Assembly (NCBI RefSeq): GCF_015207665.1
Contig: NZ_JADEWL010000019.1
Coordinates: 20,454 to 84,453, forward strand
Reading direction: 5' to 3'
Source of the DNA: Plectonema cf. radiosum LEGE 06105
GTDB lineage: Bacteria > Cyanobacteriota > Cyanobacteriia > Cyanobacteriales > Nostocaceae
DNA length: 64,000 nucleotides
This document shows, one piece after another, positions 57,027 through 64,000 of this stretch. The notes under the pieces are model-generated. The model was not told where the DNA came from, did no database searches, and was given only the letters and a program-made list of their open reading frames with translations. Each line of letters starts with the position of its first letter. Position 1 is the first letter of the stretch. The translations under genes were made by a program, and so were the position numbers.

Positions 57027-57045
57027 AGGTTAAGGATAGGTTGAT
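57027..57045 (-). promoter_or_regulatory. Pho-box-like pair before the ExbB-like gene
   Basis: Minus-strand ATCAACCT (57038-57045) and CTTAACCT (57027-57034) start 11 bases apart; the second is an exact consensus octamer. It lies 77-95 bases upstream of the ATG at 56950. Confidence 0.68.
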
Positions 57046-57156
57046 GAAAAAATAAGCTGGATTTAAAGCTAACAATTCTAGAACACGGATTGAAATAGAT
57101 TACATGGATTACAGGGATTTTAAAGATTTAATTCCCTATTACCCATGACCAATTCT

Positions 57157-57549
57157 TTATTTATTGCGTAAAATATGGATAGCAGCACCCGCAGCAGCAC
57201 CGTTAATTGTATTACTCAGGGTGCCTCTACGGTTGGTAATTTCACCTGCTACAGTACCACCGACTGCACCAGCTCCGATATCTTGAACAAGGTTACGATC
57301 TCTTTTGTTTCTTCTACCGCTATTTGCAGCATTCACCGCAGCACCAGCAGCAGCACCATTAGCAGCGTTGGTGAAAATAGAATCGTTGTTGGTAATAATT
57401 CCGGTAATCGCACCAGCCGCAGCACCAATTCCTACGTCTTCGAGTAATTTATCATCAGCAGCAGCAGGTTTTGCTGGTACAAAAGTAGCACCGAATATAC
57501 CTGTAGCTAATAAACTGGGTAAGAATATACGTTTGAATGTTCTATTCAT
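57157..57549 (-). CDS. Exported glycine-zipper protein
   Basis: 130 residues from the ATG at 57549, which has AAGGTG about 7 bases upstream. The frame is open further upstream, but that part looks non-coding. A Sec signal peptide (FKRIFLPSLLATGIFGATFV ending near AKPAAA) is followed by three Gly/Ala-rich stretches: GIGAAAGAITGIITNN, GAAAGAAVNAANSGRR and GAGAVGGTVAGEITNRRG, then GAAAGAAIHILRNK. Regular GxxxG spacing suggests glycine-zipper hairpins that associate with the outer membrane, as in some lipoproteins and pore-like proteins. There is no lipobox. Function unknown. Confidence 0.78.
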   Translation of the reverse strand: MNRTFKRIFLPSLLATGIFGATFVPAKPAAADDKLLEDVGIGAAAGAITGIITNNDSIFTNAANGAAAGAAVNAANSGRRNKRDRNLVQDIGAGAVGGTVAGEITNRRGTLSNTINGAAAGAAIHILRNK

Positions 57550-57828
57550 TTCTACACCTTCTGTTGATAACTTGTTGGAATGTTGGAATATTGGAAAAAT
57601 CTTTGTTAATATCTTGCATTCTCTGCGAGAACTAATTTTCTCGCTAACCAAATAAATTGAAGTATGAAAGCTGTTTTTTGTGGTAATTATTGCAAGATAT
57701 AGGGTTGGGGATTTTTTTGTAAACAACTTTGACCCACTTAATTAACATTCTAAACAAAAAAATGTTTGTGGTAGAAATCTCATGTTGAATATTTCAAATT
57801 TATGACTAAAGTCATAAGTATTTCTTGT

Positions 57829-57866
57829 CAGAGAAGTCGGGTTTGTTTAAGAAAGCCGACTTCTGG
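57829..57866 (-). terminator. AAGTCGGG palindrome after the HEAT-repeat gene
   Basis: AGAGAAGTCGGGTTTGTTTA pairs with AGAAAGCCGACTTCTGG; it begins 8 bases past the stop codon at 57874. It is an imperfect copy of the palindrome family. A TTATGACTAAAGTCATAA palindrome lies close by (57799-57816) and recurs in similar form at 8919-8934. Confidence 0.6.
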
Positions 57867-57873
57867 ATCTAAA

Positions 57874-58518
57874 TTACTGTCGCTGTTTTTCTCTCTTCAA
57901 AGTATCCAAGGAATCATTAATAGATTTAATCGCTTGTGGGGGAATCTCTAATTTTGAATCTTGCATAACTTTTAAGCTATTTTCAAGGTTAGTCACTGTT
58001 TGATTTAATTCTTCTGCTGATAAATCACGAACTTTCCCTTGGAAATTCAATGCAATATTGCTCAAAGCATAGGCAGCATCGTGACGAATCCATTTCGATT
58101 CATCTTCTAAAGCTTTGACTAAGACAGGAAAAGCATTTTTGGTATCTCCACCGAGATTTGCGATCGCGCTTGCAGCACTATAACGCACTCGCGCTTCTTT
58201 GTCGTATAATGCTACTGTTAAAGCGGGTTCAGCTATTTTAGCTTGAGTACCCATTCCACCTAATGCACGAGCAGCATTGATTCTAGCTTCTACATTTTCA
58301 CTTCGCAATACCTCCATTAAGGTAGATACTGCATAGTTGATGCTCGCAACTGCTGTTTGTTCAAGGTTAGTATTATCCGCTGTCTGTGCTGAAGCTGTGT
58401 TAATAACGAGTAAGGGTGAGGAGAAGCACAGCAATGTTAGAGAAATGGTAGATACAAATCTGTAACTAATTGCTGTAGCTGAAGCTTTTACGGAGAAGTT
58501 TAAGTAAATGCTTTTCAT
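57874..58518 (-). CDS. Exported HEAT-repeat protein
   Basis: 214 residues. The N-terminus has a hydrophobic segment (FVSTISLTLLCFSSPLLVINTASA, about 22-45) that fits a Sec signal peptide with AXA-like end ASA or SAQ. Three or so HEAT/PBS-lyase-type repeats follow: VEARINAARALGGMG, ARVRYSAASAIANLG and KWIRHDAAYALSNIA, with a short alpha-helical C-terminus (LEIPPQAIKSINDSLDTLKR). HEAT repeats bind proteins; no enzyme motif is present. A strong three-unit Pho-box-like array lies 115 bases upstream, suggesting a role in phosphate stress. The start ATG 58518 lies 158 bases after the response regulator stop. Confidence 0.85.
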   Translation of the reverse strand: MKSIYLNFSVKASATAISYRFVSTISLTLLCFSSPLLVINTASAQTADNTNLEQTAVASINYAVSTLMEVLRSENVEARINAARALGGMGTQAKIAEPALTVALYDKEARVRYSAASAIANLGGDTKNAFPVLVKALEDESKWIRHDAAYALSNIALNFQGKVRDLSAEELNQTVTNLENSLKVMQDSKLEIPPQAIKSINDSLDTLKREKQRQ

Positions 58519-58632
58519 AAAGCTGTTTCATAATATCATCAGTTCAGTACTGTTATACACTTAACAATTCCTTCACTGCACTTCCGTAAAACTACGTATG
58601 TTTGACTTTTTCCCACTATTCGCTTTCACAAA

Positions 58633-58662
58633 AGGTTAACTTGACGTAAATACAGGTTTAAG
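58633..58662 (-). promoter_or_regulatory. Three-unit Pho box before the HEAT-repeat gene
   Basis: Minus-strand CTTAAACC (58655-58662), ATTTACGT (58644-58651) and GTTAACCT (58633-58640) start exactly 11 bases apart and are oriented towards the HEAT-repeat gene, about 115-145 bases upstream. The last unit is one base from consensus. Confidence 0.7.
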
Positions 58663-58676
58663 CTTGAAAATAATCA

Positions 58677-59453
58677 TCAAACAATATATTTAAATATTAC
58701 TTTGAGCAAATCTTTTTTCTGAAAGGGTTTTGTTAAATAATCTGATGCTTTTACCATTTTGGCTTTAACTCTATTGATGATTCCTTTTTTTCCTGTCACC
58801 ATAATTACCGGCGTTTCTTTCAATAAAGAATGTTTCCTTAACAAAGAACACAATTCATATCCATCTAATGTCGGCATAGTAATATCTAATAAAATTATAT
58901 CCGGTTTTAAGCGGACAATTTGCATTAGAGCTTTTAGTGGATCATTGATGCCAATAACAGAAAATATTTTATCATTTAAATACATTTTAATCGCGTTTAC
59001 TACGGCTCTACTATCATCAATACAAACAACGGTATAAGTCTTGAGATTCTCTTCTTGCTGATAATCGCTGTAACGATGATTTCTTAACGCATTTTGTTGA
59101 TAAACCGCTATTTCAGATTTTCTAATGAAATTAAGATAGTGGATTTCATTTTTTTCTACGGTGGAATAATCCTCTCTAATCCCATCATCTACCTGATTAA
59201 TATTTGTATTTAGAAAGCTATTTCCGTTATCATGTACCTTGTCATTATTTTGATTAACATCTGATTGAGATGCATTTAAACTTGAATTATCTAAATTTTG
59301 AGTTTGACCGCTGAGTTCTGTATAATTTTCACTAAAAGAATCTTCCTGATCTTTCAAATTCTCAAATAAGTCTACTTCTAGATTTTGATAATCTTCCGCT
59401 TTTTCTAAATCAAACGATAAATATTTTTCTAAAGACAATTTATTATTTTGCAT
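58677..59453 (-). CDS. Response regulator with C-terminal receiver domain
   Basis: 258 residues. Residues 1-135 are low in complexity (D, E, N, Q, S rich) and match nothing that I recognise. Residues about 138-258 form a CheY-type receiver domain: VVCIDDSRAV (acidic pair), DIILLDITMPTLDGYELC (phospho-acceptor Asp), PVIMVTGKKG (conserved Thr) and ASDYLTKPFQ (conserved Lys). The organisation, with a receiver at the C-terminus, is like that of PatA-type cyanobacterial regulators. No output domain is seen, so it probably signals by protein contact. No cognate kinase is nearby. Confidence 0.88.
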   Translation of the reverse strand: MQNNKLSLEKYLSFDLEKAEDYQNLEVDLFENLKDQEDSFSENYTELSGQTQNLDNSSLNASQSDVNQNNDKVHDNGNSFLNTNINQVDDGIREDYSTVEKNEIHYLNFIRKSEIAVYQQNALRNHRYSDYQQEENLKTYTVVCIDDSRAVVNAIKMYLNDKIFSVIGINDPLKALMQIVRLKPDIILLDITMPTLDGYELCSLLRKHSLLKETPVIMVTGKKGIINRVKAKMVKASDYLTKPFQKKDLLKVIFKYIV

Positions 59454-60190
59454 ATCTCGTTAATTCGGTTTCAATTTAGTACTCAGAATGCTTTCACTAA
59501 ATAAAAAAAAGCCAAATATGTCTAATAAATAGTCAATTTTACTCTTTAGATAGTTATTAACACTCTGTTAAGCGTTCCTTATAACGTCACTCATTTAAAT
59601 ACTAGAACAAAAATAAGGAACTTTGAGCCGAATCATTTAGAAAAATTTCAACATTGCAAAATTATTTGAAAATAATCAAGCAATGTAGTTAGAACACGTT
59701 ATCAGTTTTTTATACTAGCATTATAGTTGCAATTATTACATATCTTTCCATGCTTCGATTAATTCAATAGTTACAATTAAAATGTAGGATTTTAGGACTT
59801 ACGCAACAGTAACGTCATCCTGTCATTACGAGCGATGAACCGCACCCTTCGGGTGATAGCGACGTAATCCCAAAGATTCTGCGATGAACCGCACCCTACG
59901 GGTGAATGCTTCCCTGCACTACGTTCCGGTTGCAATGACAAATGGTGTTTGCTCCCGTGCTGGATTTAATACTTTTATATTTTGACAATTTTAAGTATTT
60001 AGGACAAAATGCTATAAATATCGTTGTAAACATATTGCCTTCGATCAATCATAGTAGTTAAGAGCTAATAATCTGTTAGCGATAAATAAAATATAATAAT
60101 AGGTTATTATTTGAAATTTAACTAGACACCAAAAAACCACCTCTTAATTACCTTTTGTACCGAAAGAAGCAATTTCGAGAAGTTGCACCA
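59454..60190. other. Intergenic region with a repeat element
   Basis: The 700 or so bases are AT-rich apart from a GC-richer repeat at 59796-59965. I see no gene. The part from 60050 to 60190 should hold the rluD promoter. Confidence 0.55.
59796..59965. repeat. Dispersed repeat with two GATGAACCGCACCC hairpins
   Basis: The element starts AGGACTTACGCAACAGTAACG and contains GATGAACCGCACCCTTCGGG at 59834 and GATGAACCGCACCCTACGGG at 59883, each followed by TG and each with a CACCC/GGGTG hairpin. An inverted copy of the hairpin lies at 8772-8793. GGACTTACGCA ends are common in small cyanobacterial intergenic repeats. Confidence 0.6.
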
Positions 60191-61120
60191 ATGATATCAA
60201 ATCAATCAATATCTTTAAGAGTAGAGCAAAACGCTTCCCGTTTAGATAGTTATCTTTCTCAAAATAAAACCGATTTATCGCGATCGCGAATTCAACAGTT
60301 GATCGAACAAGGTAACGTTGAGCTTAATGGTGAAGTTTGTCACTCGAAAAAAGTACCGATAAAAGCAGGGGATTTGATTATTTTAACGATACCCCAGCCC
60401 GAACCTTTAGAATTGCGTTCGGAAAATATTCCTTTGGATATTCTTTATGAAGACGATCACATACTAATTTTAAATAAACCAGCAGGTTTAGTAGTTCATC
60501 CCGCACCAGGTCATCCTGACGGAACTTTAGTGAATGCACTTTTGGCCCATTGTCCCAATTTACCAGGAATTGGGGGTGTTCAACGTCCCGGAATTGTCCA
60601 CAGACTTGACAAAGATACCACAGGCGCGATCGCGATCGCCAAAACTGAAGTTGCACATCAGAGTTTACAAGCCCAGCTTAAAGCCAAAACTGCACGACGA
60701 GAATATCTTGGTGTAGTGTATGGTGTTACTCCCGAAGAATTGGGTACCATTAATTTACCCATAGGTCGTCATCCCAAAGAACGCAAAAAAATGGCGGTTG
60801 TCCCCGTGGAAAAAGGTGGACGAGAAGCTATTACCCATTGGCAAATCAAAGAACGTTTAGGAAATTATACATTAATGCACTTTCAGTTAGAAACTGGACG
60901 AACCCATCAAATTCGCGTCCATAGCGCTCAAATCGGTCATCCCATTGTAGGAGATTCTGTTTATAGTTCCGGTCGTTCGGTAGGAGTGAACTTACCCGGA
61001 CAAGCTTTACACGCTTGGAAACTTCAGTTACAACATCCTATTTCTAAGGATTTAGTTGCAGTTGTTGCACCTCTTCCTCAAGTATTTTTAACTTTATTAC
61101 AAGTTTTACGACGACGCTAA
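60191..61120 (+). CDS. RluD-family 23S rRNA pseudouridine synthase
   Basis: About 309 residues. An S4 RNA-binding domain (LDSYLSQNKTDLSRSRIQQL...GNVELNGE, about 12-50) precedes the RluA/RluD catalytic domain, with IVHRLDKDTTG (catalytic Asp) near 125, LQAQLKAKTARREY, and LETGRTHQIRVH near 240. RluD-type enzymes convert uridines of 23S rRNA helix 69 to pseudouridine. The reading frame is open from 60155, but ATG 60191 (MISNQSISLRV) is preferred: a purine-rich GAGAAG lies upstream and the family begins near here. No operon partner. Confidence 0.92.
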   Translation: MISNQSISLRVEQNASRLDSYLSQNKTDLSRSRIQQLIEQGNVELNGEVCHSKKVPIKAGDLIILTIPQPEPLELRSENIPLDILYEDDHILILNKPAGLVVHPAPGHPDGTLVNALLAHCPNLPGIGGVQRPGIVHRLDKDTTGAIAIAKTEVAHQSLQAQLKAKTARREYLGVVYGVTPEELGTINLPIGRHPKERKKMAVVPVEKGGREAITHWQIKERLGNYTLMHFQLETGRTHQIRVHSAQIGHPIVGDSVYSSGRSVGVNLPGQALHAWKLQLQHPISKDLVAVVAPLPQVFLTLLQVLRRR

Positions 61121-61848
61121 GCGAGTTTCTGAATCAATCCTACTTCAAATAGAAAATACCAATCCTAAGACAGTCAACAGTGATCAATAGACAATTAATT
61201 TTCTTTTGTTCCTTGTGAGTAACTGTTCGCTGGGAACTTTTCACTAATCGCTTTGAATTCCAAGGCTTTTCAGCTTTTTTTGATTTGGCGATCGCAAAAT
61301 AATTTTCAAATCTTTACATTTAGTTAATATTTGTTTTTGTTAACAACTATTAAGTCAGTCATTACTGATTGGAATTGTATCATGGTACTCAATTACTTGC
61401 CATACATAGGGTTTTGGGATAATTAATAAAACTTGACAAATAAATAGATGAGCAATTTTAAGTAAATATACAAACTTTTGTAACAATAAAAAGCCAGTTT
61501 TTTCAGGCAAAGTTCTTATATGTGAAGGACTTGAGGTTTTTCTTATTGCAGTATCGTATTTATTAACATTTTGTAATAAATTATGTTCTGATAGCAGTGT
61601 ATAAACATAATTTGGAGGGGTTAAATAACAGGCAAAACTTAAAAGAGACAATCAATTCGTAAAGGTTGTCGATTTCTCATAAAATAAGCCAAGATTCTCA
61701 TATTTCTAATTCGGTATTGTCGAAGAAAGAAATTGAGAAAAACGAAAAGGCAGTTAAAACAACATCTGTTATATCCCATCCATTGATAAAACACTGCCAT
61801 TTTTAATCAAGGCATACATAAAAACTAAGCAATCAGGAGAAAAAGTCG
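61121..61848. promoter_or_regulatory. Leader and promoter region of the phycocyanin operon
   Basis: 728 bases with no credible gene; the minus-strand frame at 61355-61651 has no recognisable features. Phycocyanin operons generally have long leaders and several promoters. AGGAGA (61835-61840) is an excellent ribosome binding site 8 bases before the cpcB ATG. I could not identify promoter boxes with confidence. Confidence 0.5.
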
Positions 61849-62367
61849 ATGTTAGATGCATTCGCAAAGGTAGTTTCTCAAGCCGACTCCAGAGGTGAAT
61901 TCTTGAGCAACGAGCAGTTAGATGCTCTGAGCAACATGGTAAAAGAAGGCAACAAGCGCCTAGATACTGTTAACCGGATTACCAGCAATGCTTCTCAAAT
62001 CGTTACCGATGCGGCTCGTGCATTGTTTGAAGAACAGCCCCAGTTAATTGCTCCTGGTGGAAACGCTTATACCAACCGTCGTATGGCTGCTTGCTTGCGC
62101 GACATGGAAATCATCTTGCGCTATGTAACTTATTCCATGATTGCAGGTGACGCTAGCGTACTAGATGACCGTTGCTTGAATGGTTTGCGCGAAACTTACC
62201 AAGCTTTGGGTACACCCGGTTCTTCCGTAGCAGTTGGTGTTCAAAAAATGAAAGATACTGCGATCAAAATGGCTAACGACCCCAATGGAATCACCAAGGG
62301 TGATTGCAGCCAGTTAATGTCTGAATTGGGTGGTTACTTTGACCGTGCTGCGGCTGCGGTTGCGTAG
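61849..62367 (+). CDS. cpcB: C-phycocyanin beta subunit CpcB
   Basis: 172 residues, the exact usual length. [20 protein letters not shown] is typical of CpcB. Chromophore-binding cysteines are in [19 protein letters not shown] (near 82) and [12 protein letters not shown] (near 153), both linked to phycocyanobilin in the family. The asparagine methylated in beta subunits lies in [10 protein letters not shown]. The sequence is of phycocyanin and not phycoerythrocyanin, whose beta subunit differs from the first 20 residues on. CpcB pairs with CpcA as the rod disc of the phycobilisome. It is followed by cpcA after 112 bases that include an AAGGAG site. Confidence 0.97.
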   Translation: MLDAFAKVVSQADSRGEFLSNEQLDALSNMVKEGNKRLDTVNRITSNASQIVTDAARALFEEQPQLIAPGGNAYTNRRMAACLRDMEIILRYVTYSMIAGDASVLDDRCLNGLRETYQALGTPGSSVAVGVQKMKDTAIKMANDPNGITKGDCSQLMSELGGYFDRAAAAVA

Positions 62368-62479
62368 AAAAACGCTTTCTAGATTCTAAATAAAGATAGA
62401 GAAACCCAGAATCAAGCCGGAACCAAAAATCGGTATCCAGGCAAAAAAAAGAACAAGACATAAAAGGAGATTGTAAGAC

Positions 62480-62968
62480 ATGAAGACACCAATTACCGAA
62501 GCAATTGCATCTGCCGATACCCAAGGTCGTTTCTTAAGCAACACTGAATTACAGGCTGTTAACGGTCGTTTTGATCGCGCTGCTGCGAGCATGGAAGCTG
62601 CTCGTGCTTTGACCAACAAAGCTCAGCAATTGATTGATGGTGCTGCTCAAGCTGTTTATCAGAAGTATCCTTACACCACTCAAATGCAGGGACCTCAGTT
62701 CGCTGCTGATTCTCGCGGTAAGTCCAAGTGCGCTCGCGACGTAGGTCACTATCTAAGAATGGTAACTTACTGTTTGGTAGCTGGTGGTACAGGTCCTATG
62801 GACGAGTACTTAATTGCAGGTTTGGATGAAATCAACCGTTCTTTTGACTTATCTCCTAGCTGGTATATAGAAGCTTTGAAGTACATCAAAAGCAATCACG
62901 GTTTAAGCGGTCAAGCTGCTAACGAAGCTAACACCTACATGGATTACGCAATCAACGCATTAAGCTAA
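62480..62968 (+). CDS. cpcA: C-phycocyanin alpha subunit CpcA
   Basis: 162 residues, as expected. It begins [20 protein letters not shown]. The bilin-binding Cys is in [20 protein letters not shown] near 84. [20 protein letters not shown] and [20 protein letters not shown] are characteristic CpcA segments. With CpcB it forms the alpha-beta monomer that assembles to hexameric rod discs carrying excitation to allophycocyanin. AAGGAG lies about 8 bases before the ATG. Confidence 0.97.
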   Translation: MKTPITEAIASADTQGRFLSNTELQAVNGRFDRAAASMEAARALTNKAQQLIDGAAQAVYQKYPYTTQMQGPQFAADSRGKSKCARDVGHYLRMVTYCLVAGGTGPMDEYLIAGLDEINRSFDLSPSWYIEALKYIKSNHGLSGQAANEANTYMDYAINALS

Positions 62969-62980
62969 GTATTGCGGTCA

Positions 62981-63052
62981 GCCCGGAGAGGGATGCAAGT
63001 GCTGGATGGGGTTTATCACCTAGCGGTTGTATCGGTCTCCGGGCATTGTTTT
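62981..63052 (+). terminator. Attenuator-like hairpin between cpcA and cpcC
   Basis: GCCCGGAGA (62981-62989) pairs with TCTCCGGGC (63036-63044), followed by ATTGTTTTTAAAA. A 46-base loop separates the arms. Partial termination here would make cpcBA transcripts outnumber linker transcripts, as is known for cpc operons. Confidence 0.8.
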
Positions 63053-63121
63053 TAAAAGATAGATAAAAAAATATCAAAAATCAGTTCACCATTTGTGTGA
63101 AAATAAAAGGGGATAATAGCA

Positions 63122-63982
63122 ATGGCGATTACATCAGCAGCATCCAGATTGGGAACAGAAGCCTTTGATGAGTCACCGCGAGTGGAATTACGCCTCAACG
63201 CCACCAAGGAAGATATAGAAGGCGTAATTCGTGCTACGTATAAACAGCTTTTAGGTAATGATTATTTAATGGCTGCGGAAAAACTCACAAGTGCTGAGTC
63301 ACTTTTGCGTGACGGTAACATGAGCGTGCGCGAGTTTGTGCGTGTAGTTGCAAAATCGGAATTGTATAAGAAGAAGTTTTTCTACAACAATTTCCAAACT
63401 CGATTTATCGAACTAAATTACAAGCACTTATTGGGTCGCGCTCCTTACGATGAGTCGGAAGTGAGCTACCACAACGATTTGTATCATAACGAAGGGTACG
63501 ACATTGAGATAGACTCCTACATTGATTCAGTGGAGTATACCGAAAATTTTGGTGATAACATAGTACCTTATTATCGTGGATTTGCAACTCAAACAGGACA
63601 AAAAACCGTAGGGTTTAATCGGATGTTCCGTTTATACCGGGGTTATGCCAATAGCGATCGCGCTCAGGTAGAAGGAAACAAGTCTCGTTTAGCCAGGGAA
63701 TTAGGAACCAACAGTGCATCTTCAATTGTTGGACCATCAGGTAGTAATAATAACTGGAGTTACCGTGCAAGTAACGATGTATCTCCCAGAAAAAATGTAG
63801 GAAACGCAGTCGGAATAGGAGACCGTTCCTATCGCATCGAAGTAACGGGTCAGCTTTCTCCAGGGTATCCCAAAGTAAGACGCAGTAGCTACGCGATTGT
63901 CGTACCTTACGAACGTTTATCAAATAAGATGCAAGAAATTCTCCGTCAAGGTGGAAAAATCGTCAGCATCACCCAAGCTTAA
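63122..63982 (+). CDS. cpcC: Phycobilisome rod linker CpcC
   Basis: 286 residues. The N-terminal phycobilisome linker domain (about 20-180) shows [38 protein letters not shown] and [20 protein letters not shown], followed by [16 protein letters not shown]. The C-terminal CpcD-like domain (about 230-286) has [20 protein letters not shown] and [20 protein letters not shown]. It attaches and orders phycocyanin discs within rods and tunes their spectrum. It lies 153 bases after cpcA, downstream of the hairpin. The following 18 bases hold nothing. Confidence 0.95.
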   Translation: MAITSAASRLGTEAFDESPRVELRLNATKEDIEGVIRATYKQLLGNDYLMAAEKLTSAESLLRDGNMSVREFVRVVAKSELYKKKFFYNNFQTRFIELNYKHLLGRAPYDESEVSYHNDLYHNEGYDIEIDSYIDSVEYTENFGDNIVPYYRGFATQTGQKTVGFNRMFRLYRGYANSDRAQVEGNKSRLARELGTNSASSIVGPSGSNNNWSYRASNDVSPRKNVGNAVGIGDRSYRIEVTGQLSPGYPKVRRSSYAIVVPYERLSNKMQEILRQGGKIVSITQA

Positions 63983-64000
63983 GGGGATGGGGTTCGGGGG

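Noticed and set aside
57550..57726. 59-residue N-terminal extension of the glycine-zipper protein
   Set aside because: The extension has no domain and sits before an internal ATG that has a good ribosome binding site and begins a Sec signal peptide.
61355..61651. 98-residue minus-strand frame upstream of cpcB
   Set aside because: No ribosome binding site or motif; it lies in the expected cpc leader region.
61849..62968. Phycoerythrocyanin (pecBA) as alternative to phycocyanin
   Set aside because: The beta subunit N-terminus, length of 172 residues and the alpha subunit sequence all match CpcB and CpcA, not PecB and PecA.

Overview
The window comes from a cyanobacterium, most likely a filamentous Nostocales-type strain (Calothrix/Rivularia/Nostoc-like). 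The evidence is a phycocyanin operon (cpcB-cpcA-cpcC) at the right end, HIP1 octamers (GCGATCGC) through the sequence, AT-rich intergenic DNA full of dispersed palindromes, and heptanucleotide tandem repeats of the STRR kind. The genus is inference; no rRNA or other marker is present.

Region 1 (1-34300) is an island of very large, multidomain, probably secreted proteins, most of them phosphorus-releasing enzymes. In order: a partial CAP-domain protein; a 2160-residue fusion of endonuclease/phosphatase, phytase-like, GDSL and PhoD domains; a serine beta-lactamase-like hydrolase with RTX repeats; an RTX/cadherin/DUF4114 protein; a protein with two tandem PhoA-type alkaline phosphatase domains; two paralogues that each carry two glycerophosphodiesterase domains inside a split phytase-like esterase; and a 2230-residue nuclease plus 5'-nucleotidase. 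Four of them share a C-terminal RTX module of about 185 residues that is almost identical in DNA, and a broken fifth copy lies at about 13870. None has an evident Sec signal peptide, so type I secretion is likely, but no exporter is in the window.

Region 2 (36000-49940) is a Wzy-type exopolysaccharide cluster on the plus strand: Wzc-like tyrosine kinase, glycosyltransferases, flippase, polymerase/ligase, WecG/TagA enzyme and an initiating sugar phosphotransferase.

Region 3 (50196-59453) holds the pstS-pstC-pstA-pstB phosphate ABC transporter operon, a membrane-anchored acidic low-complexity protein, an ExbB/TolQ-type proton channel, a glycine-zipper protein, an exported HEAT-repeat protein and a response regulator. 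Region 4 (60191-end) holds an RluD-type pseudouridine synthase and cpcBAC.

Regions 1 and 3 appear to be joined by regulation. Direct repeats resembling the cyanobacterial Pho box (CTTAACCT-like octamers with an exact 11-base period) lie upstream of five giant enzyme genes, pstS, the exbB-like gene and the HEAT-repeat gene. The simplest model is one phosphate-starvation regulon: secreted fusion enzymes release phosphate from nucleic acids, nucleotides, phosphodiesters, phytate and monoesters, and Pst imports it. The exbB-like and HEAT-repeat genes would be less expected members.
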